From Streptomyces sp. NBC_01669 (GTDB taxonomy: Bacteria; Actinomycetota; Actinomycetes; Streptomycetales; Streptomycetaceae), in contig NZ_JAPEQG010000001.1 in assembly GCF_026339735.1 (NCBI RefSeq), positions 7,276,501 to 7,340,500 of the forward strand: a DNA stretch of 64,000 nucleotides. Direction: 5' to 3'. Shown here one piece after another: positions 1 to 7,107 of the stretch; within the stretch, counting starts at the first letter, position 1; every line of letters starts with the position of its first letter. The notes below the pieces were generated by a model, which was given only the letters and a program-made list of their open reading frames with translations, made no database searches and was not told the origin of the DNA. Made by a program: the position numbers and the translations under genes.

Positions 1-846
1 CAGTCCTCCGAACTCAGCCTGCTGGTCCTCGGCCAGGCCCTGATCCTCATCTGCGGACGGATGGACCTGTCCCTGGAGTCGACGATCGGCATCGCGCCCG
101 TCGTCGCCATGTGGCTGGTGCTGCCCACCGAGGGCGGCCGGTTCGCCGGCCTCGGCCTGCTGCCCACCTGGTCGGCGATCCCGCTCTGCCTGCTGGTGGG
201 GCTCGCGATCGGCGCGATCAACGGCTTCCTGATGCTGAAGCTCCGGGTCAACGGCTTCATCGCCACGCTCGGCATGCTCACCATGCTGCGCGGACTCCAC
301 ATCGGCATCACCGAGGGCAAGTCCATCACCGACGTCCCGGAGTCGTTCCGCTACCTCGGCAAGAGCGAGTGGCTCGGCGCACCGGCCGCGGTCTGGATCT
401 GTCTGGTGCTCTTCGCGATCGGCGGCGCGGCGCTGGCCTGGCTGCGCCACGGGCGTTCGCTGTACGCGATCGGGGGCAACCCGGAAGCGGCGCGGGCCGC
501 GGGCATCCGGGTCGACCGGGTCACCTGGATCGTGCTTGCCATCGGCGGTCTGCTGGCGGCCTTCGCGGGCATCCTCTACACCGGCCACTACGGGGCGGTC
601 GCCGCGACGCAGGGCAACGGCTGGATCTTCCAGGTGTTCGCCGCGGCGGTCATCGGCGGCATCAGCCTCAAGGGCGGTCGTGGCACGCTGTTCGGTGCGC
701 TGACCGGAGTGCTGACGCTGCAGCTGGTGGTCAATGTGATGACCCTCGGCGGCGTCCCGGCACTGTGGAACCAGTTCCTCAACGGCGCGATCATCATTGT
801 CGCCCTGGTCATCTCGCGCTTCGCGAGCGGCGAGAAGCAGGACTGA
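1..846 (+). CDS. Sugar ABC transporter permease (RbsC-like), 5' end missing
   Basis: The reading frame is open from the first base, so the true start lies upstream; 281 residues are visible. It is an inner-membrane permease of the ribose/xylose type (BPD_transp_2 family): very hydrophobic, several membrane spans, with the family landmark MDLSLES near the visible start (compare GIDLSVG in RbsC), then the loop motifs AIGGNPEAARAAGI around residues 155-170 and AAVIGGISLKGGRGT around 212-226. It should work with a sugar-binding lipoprotein and an ATPase encoded upstream of the window. It ends in TGA and is followed by a perfect convergent hairpin. The specific sugar cannot be read from the sequence. 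Confidence 0.88.
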   Translation, partial: QSSELSLLVLGQALILICGRMDLSLESTIGIAPVVAMWLVLPTEGGRFAGLGLLPTWSAIPLCLLVGLAIGAINGFLMLKLRVNGFIATLGMLTMLRGLHIGITEGKSITDVPESFRYLGKSEWLGAPAAVWICLVLFAIGGAALAWLRHGRSLYAIGGNPEAARAAGIRVDRVTWIVLAIGGLLAAFAGILYTGHYGAVAATQGNGWIFQVFAAAVIGGISLKGGRGTLFGALTGVLTLQLVVNVMTLGGVPALWNQFLNGAIIIVALVISRFASGEKQD

Positions 847-855
847 ACCGGGGTC

Positions 856-899
856 CGTACGGGCCGGTGCGCGGAGGGTTCCGCGCACCGGCCCGTACG
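856..899. terminator. Convergent hairpin terminator
   Basis: A perfect 19-bp stem (856-874 with 881-899) with a 6-base loop lies just after the permease stop and just before the stop of the oppositely oriented GntR gene. There is no U-tract, as is usual in Streptomyces. It can serve both strands. Confidence 0.8.
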
Positions 900-903
900 C
901 ATG

Positions 904-1575
904 TCACAGCGTCGACCTCAACCACTGCTCCACGCTCGCCACATGCACCGTCGCCCAGGCTCGCGCAGCCTCCGCATCCCGGTCCCGCAGCGCCGACACG
1001 ATCGCCCGGTGCTCGTGCAGCGTCCGGCTGACCGCGTCCTCCTGCGTCAGTCCGCGCCAGACACGGGCCCGCGTCGTCGGCCCGGAGAGACCGTCGAGCA
1101 GGGAGCAGAGCACCGAATTCCCGGACGACTGCACGATGCCGCGGTGGAACTCCAGGTCGCAGGCGACCAGCTCCTCCACCGACGGCTGTGCGCCCAGCGC
1201 GTCCAGCTGGGAGCTCAGCACGTCCAGCTGCGCCTCGCTGATCCGCGTCGCCGCCATCGCCGTCGCGGCGGGCTCCAGGATCCGGCGGACCGCCAGGAAC
1301 TCCAGCACCGTGTCGTCGCGGTGGAAGTCCACGACGAAGCTCAGCGCCTCGAGCAGCAGCTGCGGGTCGAGGCTGGTGACGTACGTGCCGTCGCCCTGCC
1401 GGACGTCGAGGATGCGGATCAGCGAGAGGGCGCGGACGGCCTCCCGCAGCGAGTTGCGGGAGAGCCCGAGCTCCGCGGCCAGTTCGCTCTCCTTGGGCAG
1501 TCGGTCGCCTGGCCGCAGCGCACCCGAGACGATCATTCCCTTGATCTTCTCGATCGCCTCGTCGGTGACAGCCAT
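904..1575 (-). CDS. GntR-family transcriptional regulator, FadR/FCD subgroup
   Basis: 223 residues. The N-terminal winged helix contains the GntR signature (IVSGALRPGDRLPKESELA, then LGLSRNSLREAVRALS, about residues 12-50). The C-terminal FCD domain keeps the metal and ligand residues D-x3-H in DLEFH, then H in EHRAI and H in VHVA. ATG at 1575 is chosen because a perfect AGGAGG lies 6 bases before it; a longer frame reading starts at 1617 but has no ribosome site. It is convergent with the sugar permease, so it may control that transporter, but nothing in the sequence proves the target. FCD regulators commonly sense small organic or sugar acids. Confidence 0.88.
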   Translation of the reverse strand: MAVTDEAIEKIKGMIVSGALRPGDRLPKESELAAELGLSRNSLREAVRALSLIRILDVRQGDGTYVTSLDPQLLLEALSFVVDFHRDDTVLEFLAVRRILEPAATAMAATRISEAQLDVLSSQLDALGAQPSVEELVACDLEFHRGIVQSSGNSVLCSLLDGLSGPTTRARVWRGLTQEDAVSRTLHEHRAIVSALRDRDAEAARAWATVHVASVEQWLRSTL

Positions 1576-1695
1576 GACGGTCCTCCTGGATTCGGACGGG
1601 ATCAGACCCCGGCACAAGACATCCGATGTATCTCTTCATTATGGGGGTCGGATCAGGCGGAAGAACCCCGTCTGCCGCAGGAGGTGATCGATCGC

Positions 1696-1815
1696 TCAAT
1701 TCCAGAGCGTCGATGGAGCCTCGCGCCGTACCACCGGAGCGATTTCCTCCGCGAAGCGCTGCAGTGTCTCGATCTGTTCGGGGTGGCTCACGTCCACCGG
1801 CCGCCCCAGGTCACA
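1696..1815 (-). pseudogene. Remnant: C-terminal tail of a luciferase-like (LLM) flavin oxidoreductase
   Basis: About 35 residues ending in TGA read as the tail of an LLM-class oxidoreductase: the pattern HPEQIETLQRFAEEIAPVVR followed by a short end is typical of the last helix of that family. Upstream, the frame runs straight into the GC-rich terminator of the glycerol operon and loses all resemblance, and there is no start or ribosome site. I read it as what is left after a deletion. A chance match is possible because the piece is short. Confidence 0.45.
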
Positions 1816-1824
1816 GCGGGTACG

Positions 1825-1865
1825 CGGGCGGGGGCGGCTCCCCCCGTGGAAACCGCCCCCGCCCG
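1825..1865 (-). terminator. Terminator of the glpF-glpK-glpD operon
   Basis: A perfect 13-bp G/C stem (1825-1837 with 1853-1865) begins 18 bases beyond the glpD stop on the minus strand. Confidence 0.75.
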
Positions 1866-1883
1866 TGCACCTGCCGGTACCGG

Positions 1884-3494
1884 TCAGCCCTTGTCGGCCA
1901 GCATTCCCTCGACCCTCGTCCGGATCTCGTCCGTGGCCAGGCCCCGGATGGTCAGCGTCGTGCGGCGGCGCAGCACGTCGTCGGCCGTCTGCGCCCACTC
2001 GTGGTCACGCGCGTAGGCGACCTGTGCCCAGATCTCCGGCGCGTCCGGGTGGATGCGCTCGGCCAGCGCCGGGTTCTCGTTCGCCAGCCGCGCGATGTCG
2101 AAGGAGAGCGAGCCGTAGTGCGTGGCGAGGTGCCGGGCGGTGTCGGCGGACATCCGCGGGCCGGGCGTTCCACCGTCGATCAACAGCCGGTGCGCGACCG
2201 CGTTCGGGTTGGCGATACCGGGCAGCGGGAGCTTCTTCGGCAGATGCGCCATGGGCTCCATGTCCTCGGCCAGCGGGTGCCCGGGGAGCGCGGCCAGCTT
2301 GTTCATCACCGTACGGCCGATGTGGCGGAAGGTCGTCCACTTGCCGCCCGCGACCGAGAGCATCCCGCCGCGGCCCTCCGTCACGACCGTCTCTCGCTTG
2401 GCCTTGGAGGTGTCGCCGGGACCGCCCGGCAGCACCCGCAGACCCGCGAAGGAGTACGTGATCAGATCGCGGGACAACTGCTGGTCCTTGATCGAGAACG
2501 CCGCCTCGTCCAGGATCTGCGCGGTGTCCTTCTCGTTGACCGCGACGTCCGCCGGATCGCCCTCGTACTCCTCGTCCGTCGTGCCGAGCAGCAGCATGTC
2601 CTCCCACGGCAGGGCGAACGTGATGCGGTACTTGTCGATCGGGGTGGCGAGCGCGGCCTTCCAGGGGCGGGTGCGCTTCAGGACGAGGTGGGCGCCCTTG
2701 GACAGGCGTATCGAAGGCGCCGCGTTCGGGTCCTCCATCTTCCGCAGATGGTCGACCCACGGGCCGGTGGCGTTCAGCACCAGCCGGGCGGTGACGCCGA
2801 ACTCCGTGCCGTCCGTACGGTCCTCCAGGTCGGCGCCCGTCACCCGGCCCTTGGTGAACCGCAGCCCGGTGACCGCGGCATGGTTGAGGACGACCGCACC
2901 GGCGTCGACGGCCGCACGGACCGTCATCAGCGCCATCCGGGCGTCGTTCATCTGGTCGTCGCCGTAGACCGCGACCGCCTTCAGATTGTCCGTGCGCAGC
3001 TCCGGCACATCGCGCTGCGCCTTCGCCGGGCTGATCACATGGCCGACGCCGTCACCGAACGCGGACAGCGCCGAGTACGCGAACACACCCGCGCCGAGCT
3101 TGGCCGCACCGTGCGGGCCGCCCTTGTAGACCGGCAGATAGAAGGTGAGCGGATTGGCCAGGTGCGGAGCCACCTGGCGGGACACCGCACGGCGCTCGAA
3201 GTGGTTCTCCGCGACCAGCTTCACCGCACCGGTCTGCAGGTAGCGCAGACCGCCGTGGAGCAGCTTGGAGGAGGCGGAGGAGGTGGCGCCGGCGAAGTCG
3301 CCGGCGTCCACCAGAGCCACCCGCAGCCCGGACTGCGCGGCGTGCCAGGCGGTGGAGATGCCCAGGATGCCGCCACCGATCACCAGGAGGTCGTACGTAG
3401 CCTTGGAGAGCTGCTCCCGAGTCTCGGCGCGGCTCGGAAGGGAGCCGGAGGCCGGGTGCGTCCCGAGGGCCGGGACGCTCTGCAGGGTGGTCAT
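1884..3494 (-). CDS. glpD: Aerobic glycerol-3-phosphate dehydrogenase (GylB/GlpD)
   Basis: 536 residues, normal for actinobacterial GlpD. It oxidises glycerol-3-phosphate to dihydroxyacetone phosphate with FAD, passing electrons to the quinone pool at the membrane. The N-terminus has the dinucleotide fold YDLLVIGGGILGIS and the family block SSKLLHGGLRYL; later come NATGPWVD, LLLGTTDEEYEG and the C-terminal DUF/DAO_C region. ATG 3494 is chosen because GAGGAG sits 6 bases upstream; that site overlaps the last codons of glpK, whose stop is only 5 bases away, so translation is probably coupled. It is the last gene of the operon. Confidence 0.96.
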   Translation of the reverse strand: MTTLQSVPALGTHPASGSLPSRAETREQLSKATYDLLVIGGGILGISTAWHAAQSGLRVALVDAGDFAGATSSASSKLLHGGLRYLQTGAVKLVAENHFERRAVSRQVAPHLANPLTFYLPVYKGGPHGAAKLGAGVFAYSALSAFGDGVGHVISPAKAQRDVPELRTDNLKAVAVYGDDQMNDARMALMTVRAAVDAGAVVLNHAAVTGLRFTKGRVTGADLEDRTDGTEFGVTARLVLNATGPWVDHLRKMEDPNAAPSIRLSKGAHLVLKRTRPWKAALATPIDKYRITFALPWEDMLLLGTTDEEYEGDPADVAVNEKDTAQILDEAAFSIKDQQLSRDLITYSFAGLRVLPGGPGDTSKAKRETVVTEGRGGMLSVAGGKWTTFRHIGRTVMNKLAALPGHPLAEDMEPMAHLPKKLPLPGIANPNAVAHRLLIDGGTPGPRMSADTARHLATHYGSLSFDIARLANENPALAERIHPDAPEIWAQVAYARDHEWAQTADDVLRRRTTLTIRGLATDEIRTRVEGMLADKG

Positions 3495-3499
3495 GTCGA

Positions 3500-5026
3500 T
3501 TACTCCTCGTCTTCGATCCAGCCCATGGTCCGCTCCACGGCCTTGAGCCAGCTCTTGTACTCGCGGTCGCGGGTGTCCGCGTCCATGCGGGGGGTCCACT
3601 CGGCGGCCCGGCGCCAGTTGGCGCGCAGCGCGTCGGTGTCCGGCCAGAAGCCGACGGCGAGACCGGCGGCGTAGGCGGCGCCGAGGCAGGTGGTCTCGGC
3701 GACCATGGGCCGCACCACGGGTGCGTCCAGGAAGTCGGCGAGCGTCTGCATCAGCAGGTTGTTGGAGGTCATGCCGCCGTCGACCTTGAGGGCGGTCAGC
3801 TCGACGCCCGAGTCCTTGGTCATGGCGTCGGTGATCTCGCGGGTCTGCCAGGCGGTGGCCTCCAGTACGGCACGGGCGATGTGCGCCTTGGTGACGTACC
3901 TGGTGAGTCCGGCGATGACACCGCGGGCGTCGGAGCGCCAGTACGGGGCGAAGAGACCGGAGAAGGCGGGCACGAAGTACGCGCCGCCGTTGTCCTCGAC
4001 CGACGAGGCCAGCGTCTCGATCTCGGCGGCGGACTTGATCAGACCCATCTGGTCGCGCATCCACTGCACGAGCGAACCGGTGACGGCGATGGAGCCTTCC
4101 AGGGCGTAGACCGGCTTCTGGTCGCCGATCCGGTAGCCGACGGTCGTCAGCAGTCCGTTGTAGGAGTTGACGGGCGTCTCGCCGGTGTTCATCAGCATGA
4201 AGGTGCCCGTGCCGTACGTGGACTTGGCCTCGCCCTCGGAGAAGCAGGTCTGGCCGAAGAGGGCCGCCTGCTGGTCGCCGAGCGCGGACGCGACCGGGAC
4301 GCCGGCCAGGACGCCGTCCTTAGCGAGGCCGTACACCTCGGCGGAGGACCGGATCTCCGGCAGCACGGCGGCGGGGATCTCCATCGACTGGAGGATCCGC
4401 TGGTCCCACGTCATCTCGTGCAGGTTCATCAGCAGGGTGCGCGAGGCGTTGGTGACGTCGGTGACGTGCACGCCGCCGTCGGCGCCGCCGGTCAGGTTCC
4501 AGATGACCCAGGAGTCCATGGTGCCGAAGAGGATGTCGCCGCGCTCGGCGCGCTCGCGCAGTCCCTCGACGTTGTCGAGCAGCCAGCGGACCTTGGGACC
4601 GGAGAAGTACGAGGCGAGCGGCAGCCCGGTCTCGCGGCGGAACCGGTCCTGGCCGACATTGCGGCCGAGCTCCTTGCAGAGCGCGTCGGTGCGGGTGTCC
4701 TGCCAGACGATCGCGTTGTGGACGGGCTCACCGGTGTTCTTGTCCCAGAGCAGCGTGGTCTCGCGCTGGTTGGTGATGCCGATCGCCTTGACGTCGGCGG
4801 CCGTGATGCCCGCCTTGACGATGGCGCCGGCGACGACCTCCTGGACGTTCTCCCAGATCTCGGTCGCGTTGTGCTCGACCCAGCCGGGCTTCGGGAAGAT
4901 CTGCTCGTGCTCCTTCTGGTCGACGGAGACGATCCGGCCGTCCTTGTCGAAGACGATGCATCGGCTGGAGGTGGTGCCCTGGTCGATGGCCGCGATGAAC
5001 GGGCCGGTGGTGTGTGCGTCGGTCAC
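3500..5026 (-). CDS. glpK: Glycerol kinase (GylA/GlpK)
   Basis: 508 residues, the usual length. It phosphorylates glycerol with ATP in the cytoplasm. FGGY-kinase landmarks are intact: AAIDQGTTSSRCIVFD at residues 13-28 (phosphate loop), ITNQRETTLLWD, NAIVWQDTRTD, YALEGSIAVTGSLVQW, and the ATP-site block VDGGMTSNNLLMQTLADF near residue 418. It starts at GTG with AGGAG 6 bases upstream. It lies between the glycerol facilitator (55 bases upstream) and glpD (5 bases downstream), the normal order of the Streptomyces gyl operon. Confidence 0.97.
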   Translation of the reverse strand: MTDAHTTGPFIAAIDQGTTSSRCIVFDKDGRIVSVDQKEHEQIFPKPGWVEHNATEIWENVQEVVAGAIVKAGITAADVKAIGITNQRETTLLWDKNTGEPVHNAIVWQDTRTDALCKELGRNVGQDRFRRETGLPLASYFSGPKVRWLLDNVEGLRERAERGDILFGTMDSWVIWNLTGGADGGVHVTDVTNASRTLLMNLHEMTWDQRILQSMEIPAAVLPEIRSSAEVYGLAKDGVLAGVPVASALGDQQAALFGQTCFSEGEAKSTYGTGTFMLMNTGETPVNSYNGLLTTVGYRIGDQKPVYALEGSIAVTGSLVQWMRDQMGLIKSAAEIETLASSVEDNGGAYFVPAFSGLFAPYWRSDARGVIAGLTRYVTKAHIARAVLEATAWQTREITDAMTKDSGVELTALKVDGGMTSNNLLMQTLADFLDAPVVRPMVAETTCLGAAYAAGLAVGFWPDTDALRANWRRAAEWTPRMDADTRDREYKSWLKAVERTMGWIEDEE

Positions 5027-5081
5027 GGTGTGCTCCTGGAGGTCTGTGAGATCTGAGGGTTACGGCTCCGAGCTCTACGGC

Positions 5082-5873
5082 TCACGCGAAGGCGACGTTG
5101 TAGAGCCCGCCCGCGATCGCACCGCCGATGAGGGGGCCGACGACCGGGATCCAGGCGTAGCCCCAGTCGGAACCGCCCTTGTTCGGCAGCGGCAGCAGCG
5201 CGTGCACGATACGCGGCCCGAGGTCGCGAACCGGGTTGATTGCGTAACCGGTCGGGCCGCCGAGCGAGAGACCGATGGCGACGACGACCAGGGCGGTGAT
5301 CAGCGCGCCGAGCGTGCCGAGGCCGTCACCGTTGTTGTTCAGACCCTGCGTGAGGATCGCCAGGACCAGCACGACGGTGGCGATGACTTCGGTGATCACG
5401 TTCTGGACGGCGTTCCGGATCTCCGGGCCCGTCGAGAAGATGCCCAGCACCGGGCCGGCCTTCGGGGCGGCGGCCTGGTCGACCATGCCCTCTTCACTCG
5501 GCTGGCTGTACAGCGTCGCCGGGTCGGTCAGATGGGCCCGGAACTGCCCGTAGTACGTCAGCCAGACCAGCACCGCGCCGATCATCGCGCCGAGCAGCTG
5601 GGAGCCGAGGTACAGCGGTACGTCGCTCCACGGGGTGGCGCCCTTGATCGCAAGGCCGATGGTGACCGCGGGGTTGAGGTGTGCCCCCGACACCCCGCCG
5701 GCCAGATACGCGGCGGTCAGCACCGCGAAGCCCCATCCGAAGGTGATGGCGAGCCAGCCGGCGTTCTGTGCCTTGGAGTGCTTGAGAGTGACGGCGGCAC
5801 AGACACCGCCGCCGAGCAGGATGAGCACGGCGGTACCGATGGTCTCGCCGATGAAGATGTCGGAGCTGGACAC
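5082..5873 (-). CDS. glpF: Glycerol uptake facilitator (aquaglyceroporin)
   Basis: 263 residues with six membrane segments and the two half-helix loops of MIP channels. The first loop is the standard NPA (SGAHLNPAVT). The second reads NPVRD (YAINPVRDLGPR) where NPARD is usual; the Arg of the selectivity filter and the following D-LGPR are kept, so it should still conduct glycerol. It starts at GTG with AAAGGAG upstream. It is the first structural gene of the operon; the 231-base gap from gylR carries a candidate GylR operator. Confidence 0.93.
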   Translation of the reverse strand: MSSSDIFIGETIGTAVLILLGGGVCAAVTLKHSKAQNAGWLAITFGWGFAVLTAAYLAGGVSGAHLNPAVTIGLAIKGATPWSDVPLYLGSQLLGAMIGAVLVWLTYYGQFRAHLTDPATLYSQPSEEGMVDQAAAPKAGPVLGIFSTGPEIRNAVQNVITEVIATVVLVLAILTQGLNNNGDGLGTLGALITALVVVAIGLSLGGPTGYAINPVRDLGPRIVHALLPLPNKGGSDWGYAWIPVVGPLIGGAIAGGLYNVAFA

Positions 5874-5998
5874 CCGCGACTCCTTTGTCCTTCGTCCAGG
5901 GAAGCCGAACCCCGGGTCCCTCCGGTGGTTCGTGCCCTCAGGTGAGGGCTTGACCGGCCCTTGGCACTGTCACACCCTAGCGTGTATTGCCGTTAGGC

Positions 5999-6015
5999 GT
6001 TCGACAATGTCGACC
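5999..6015. promoter_or_regulatory. Candidate GylR operator in front of glpF
   Basis: The 17-mer GTTCGACAATGTCGACC is a near-perfect palindrome (7 of 8 pairs). Its first 11 bases, GTTCGACAATG, are identical to a palindrome in front of gylR (6892-6908). It lies 126 bases upstream of the glpF start. IclR-family repressors bind such dyads; the assignment to GylR is inference from the repeated motif and position. Confidence 0.65.
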
Positions 6016-6104
6016 GGTGAACGGCAGTGTTTCCCCCTGGTGAATGAAGCGTCAAGAGTTCCTGGGCCTTTGACCCGATCGTTACCGATGATCCGCCAGT
6101 ACGG

Positions 6105-6869
6105 TCAGAAGCGCCCGGCGCCGAGATCCCGGGAAACCGCCCGGGCGCAGTCCCGTACTGCCGCGACCAGCTCCGGACGGAGCTCGCCCCCGGAGCAGAT
6201 GCGCTCCACCGCTCCGGTCACGGCAACCGCGCCGACCGGCATCCGGCGCCGGTCGTGGATCGGTGCGGCCACCGCGGCCACCCCCTCCCACGTCTCCTCC
6301 ACGTCGTCCGCCCAACCGCGCGCCCGGGTCAGCGAGAGCACCGACTCGAACTCCTCCAGGTCGGTGACGGTGCGCGGGGTGAAAGGCTTCCGCTCGGCCT
6401 CGATGGCCTCGGTGTGCGCCACCGGGTCGTACGCCGCGAGCACCTTGCCCAGCGCGGTGGAGTGCAGCGGCTGCATGGCCCCGACCTCCAGGACCTGCCT
6501 GCTGTCGTCGGGGCGGAAGACGTGGTGCACGATCAGGACGCCCTGCTGGTGCAGGACCCCCAGGTGGGCGCTCTCGCCGCTGGAGCGGGCCAGGTCGTCC
6601 GTCCAGACCAGGGCGCGCGCCCGCAGCTCGTGGACGTCCAGATAGCTGTTGCCCAGGCGCAGCAGCTCGGCACCCAGCTGGTAGCGCCCCGAGGCCCCGT
6701 CCTGCTCCACGAAGCCCTCGTGCTGCAGCGTGCGCAGAATGCCGTGCGCGGTGCCCTTGGCCAGGCCCAGGGAGGAGGCGATGTCGGACAGCCCCAGACG
6801 CCGTTCGCCGCCTGCCAGCAGACGCAGCATCGCCGCCGCCCGTTCGAGCGACTGGATGTTCTTGGCCAT
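6105..6869 (-). CDS. gylR: Glycerol operon regulator GylR (IclR family)
   Basis: 254 residues, the same length as the Streptomyces coelicolor GylR protein as I recall it. The N-terminal winged helix (IQSLERAAAMLRLLAGGERRL, then LSDIASSLGLAKGTAHGILRTLQHEG, residues 4-50) is followed by an IclR effector domain with LHSTALGKVLAAYDP and the R-TVTD-EEFE region. ATG 6869 has GGAGGAG 8 bases upstream. It is transcribed in the same direction as glpF-glpK-glpD. In S. coelicolor it represses both its own promoter and the structural genes until glycerol-3-phosphate accumulates; the two matching palindromes in this window fit that scheme. Confidence 0.95.
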   Translation of the reverse strand: MAKNIQSLERAAAMLRLLAGGERRLGLSDIASSLGLAKGTAHGILRTLQHEGFVEQDGASGRYQLGAELLRLGNSYLDVHELRARALVWTDDLARSSGESAHLGVLHQQGVLIVHHVFRPDDSRQVLEVGAMQPLHSTALGKVLAAYDPVAHTEAIEAERKPFTPRTVTDLEEFESVLSLTRARGWADDVEETWEGVAAVAAPIHDRRRMPVGAVAVTGAVERICSGGELRPELVAAVRDCARAVSRDLGAGRF

Positions 6870-6891
6870 GGCGCCGTACTCCTCCACTATG

Positions 6892-6930
6892 GTTCGACAA
6901 TGCTGAACACTATCGGTCGATGCCGACCGA
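6892..6930. promoter_or_regulatory. Candidate GylR autoregulatory operator and adjacent palindrome
   Basis: Palindrome GTTCGACAATGCTGAAC (6892-6908; 6 of 8 pairs) shares its first 11 bases with the site upstream of glpF. Immediately beside it is a second dyad at 6913-6930, TCGGTC-N6-GACCGA in outline with 7 of 9 pairs. Both lie within 65 bases upstream of the gylR start, where a repressor would block its own promoter. Binding is inferred, not shown. Confidence 0.6.
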
Positions 6931-7107
6931 TGCTCGATCCTGCGGCGAGCCTGCTGCGCCGCACGCCCCGGACATTCCCCCGCACAGCATGCCGTCCGTT
7001 CCGTGGGACACAGTGACGGTCGAAGGCGGCACCCGGCTACCCTGACGAGGTGCGGCCTCCACCGAAGCCGCAAAGCCGACAGCCGTCGCATCCCTGGGAG
7101 TACATCC

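Larger units (their letters stand above)
1576..1883. other. Intergenic stretch between the GntR gene and glpD
   Basis: This 308-base gap holds the promoter side of the GntR gene (about 1576-1690), a short gene remnant (1696-1815) and the terminator hairpin of the glycerol operon. No complete gene is visible. Confidence 0.7.

Noticed and set aside
111..1031. Long open frames overlapping real genes in other frames throughout the window
   Set aside because: They are Arg/Pro/Ala-rich with no ribosome sites or recognisable domains, as expected in very GC-rich DNA.
7010..7080. Possible SAM-type riboswitch before metH (CCCGGCTACC with a later GGTGC)
   Set aside because: The invariant GGCAACC and the rest of the SAM-I or SAM-IV core are missing, and no B12 box is present.
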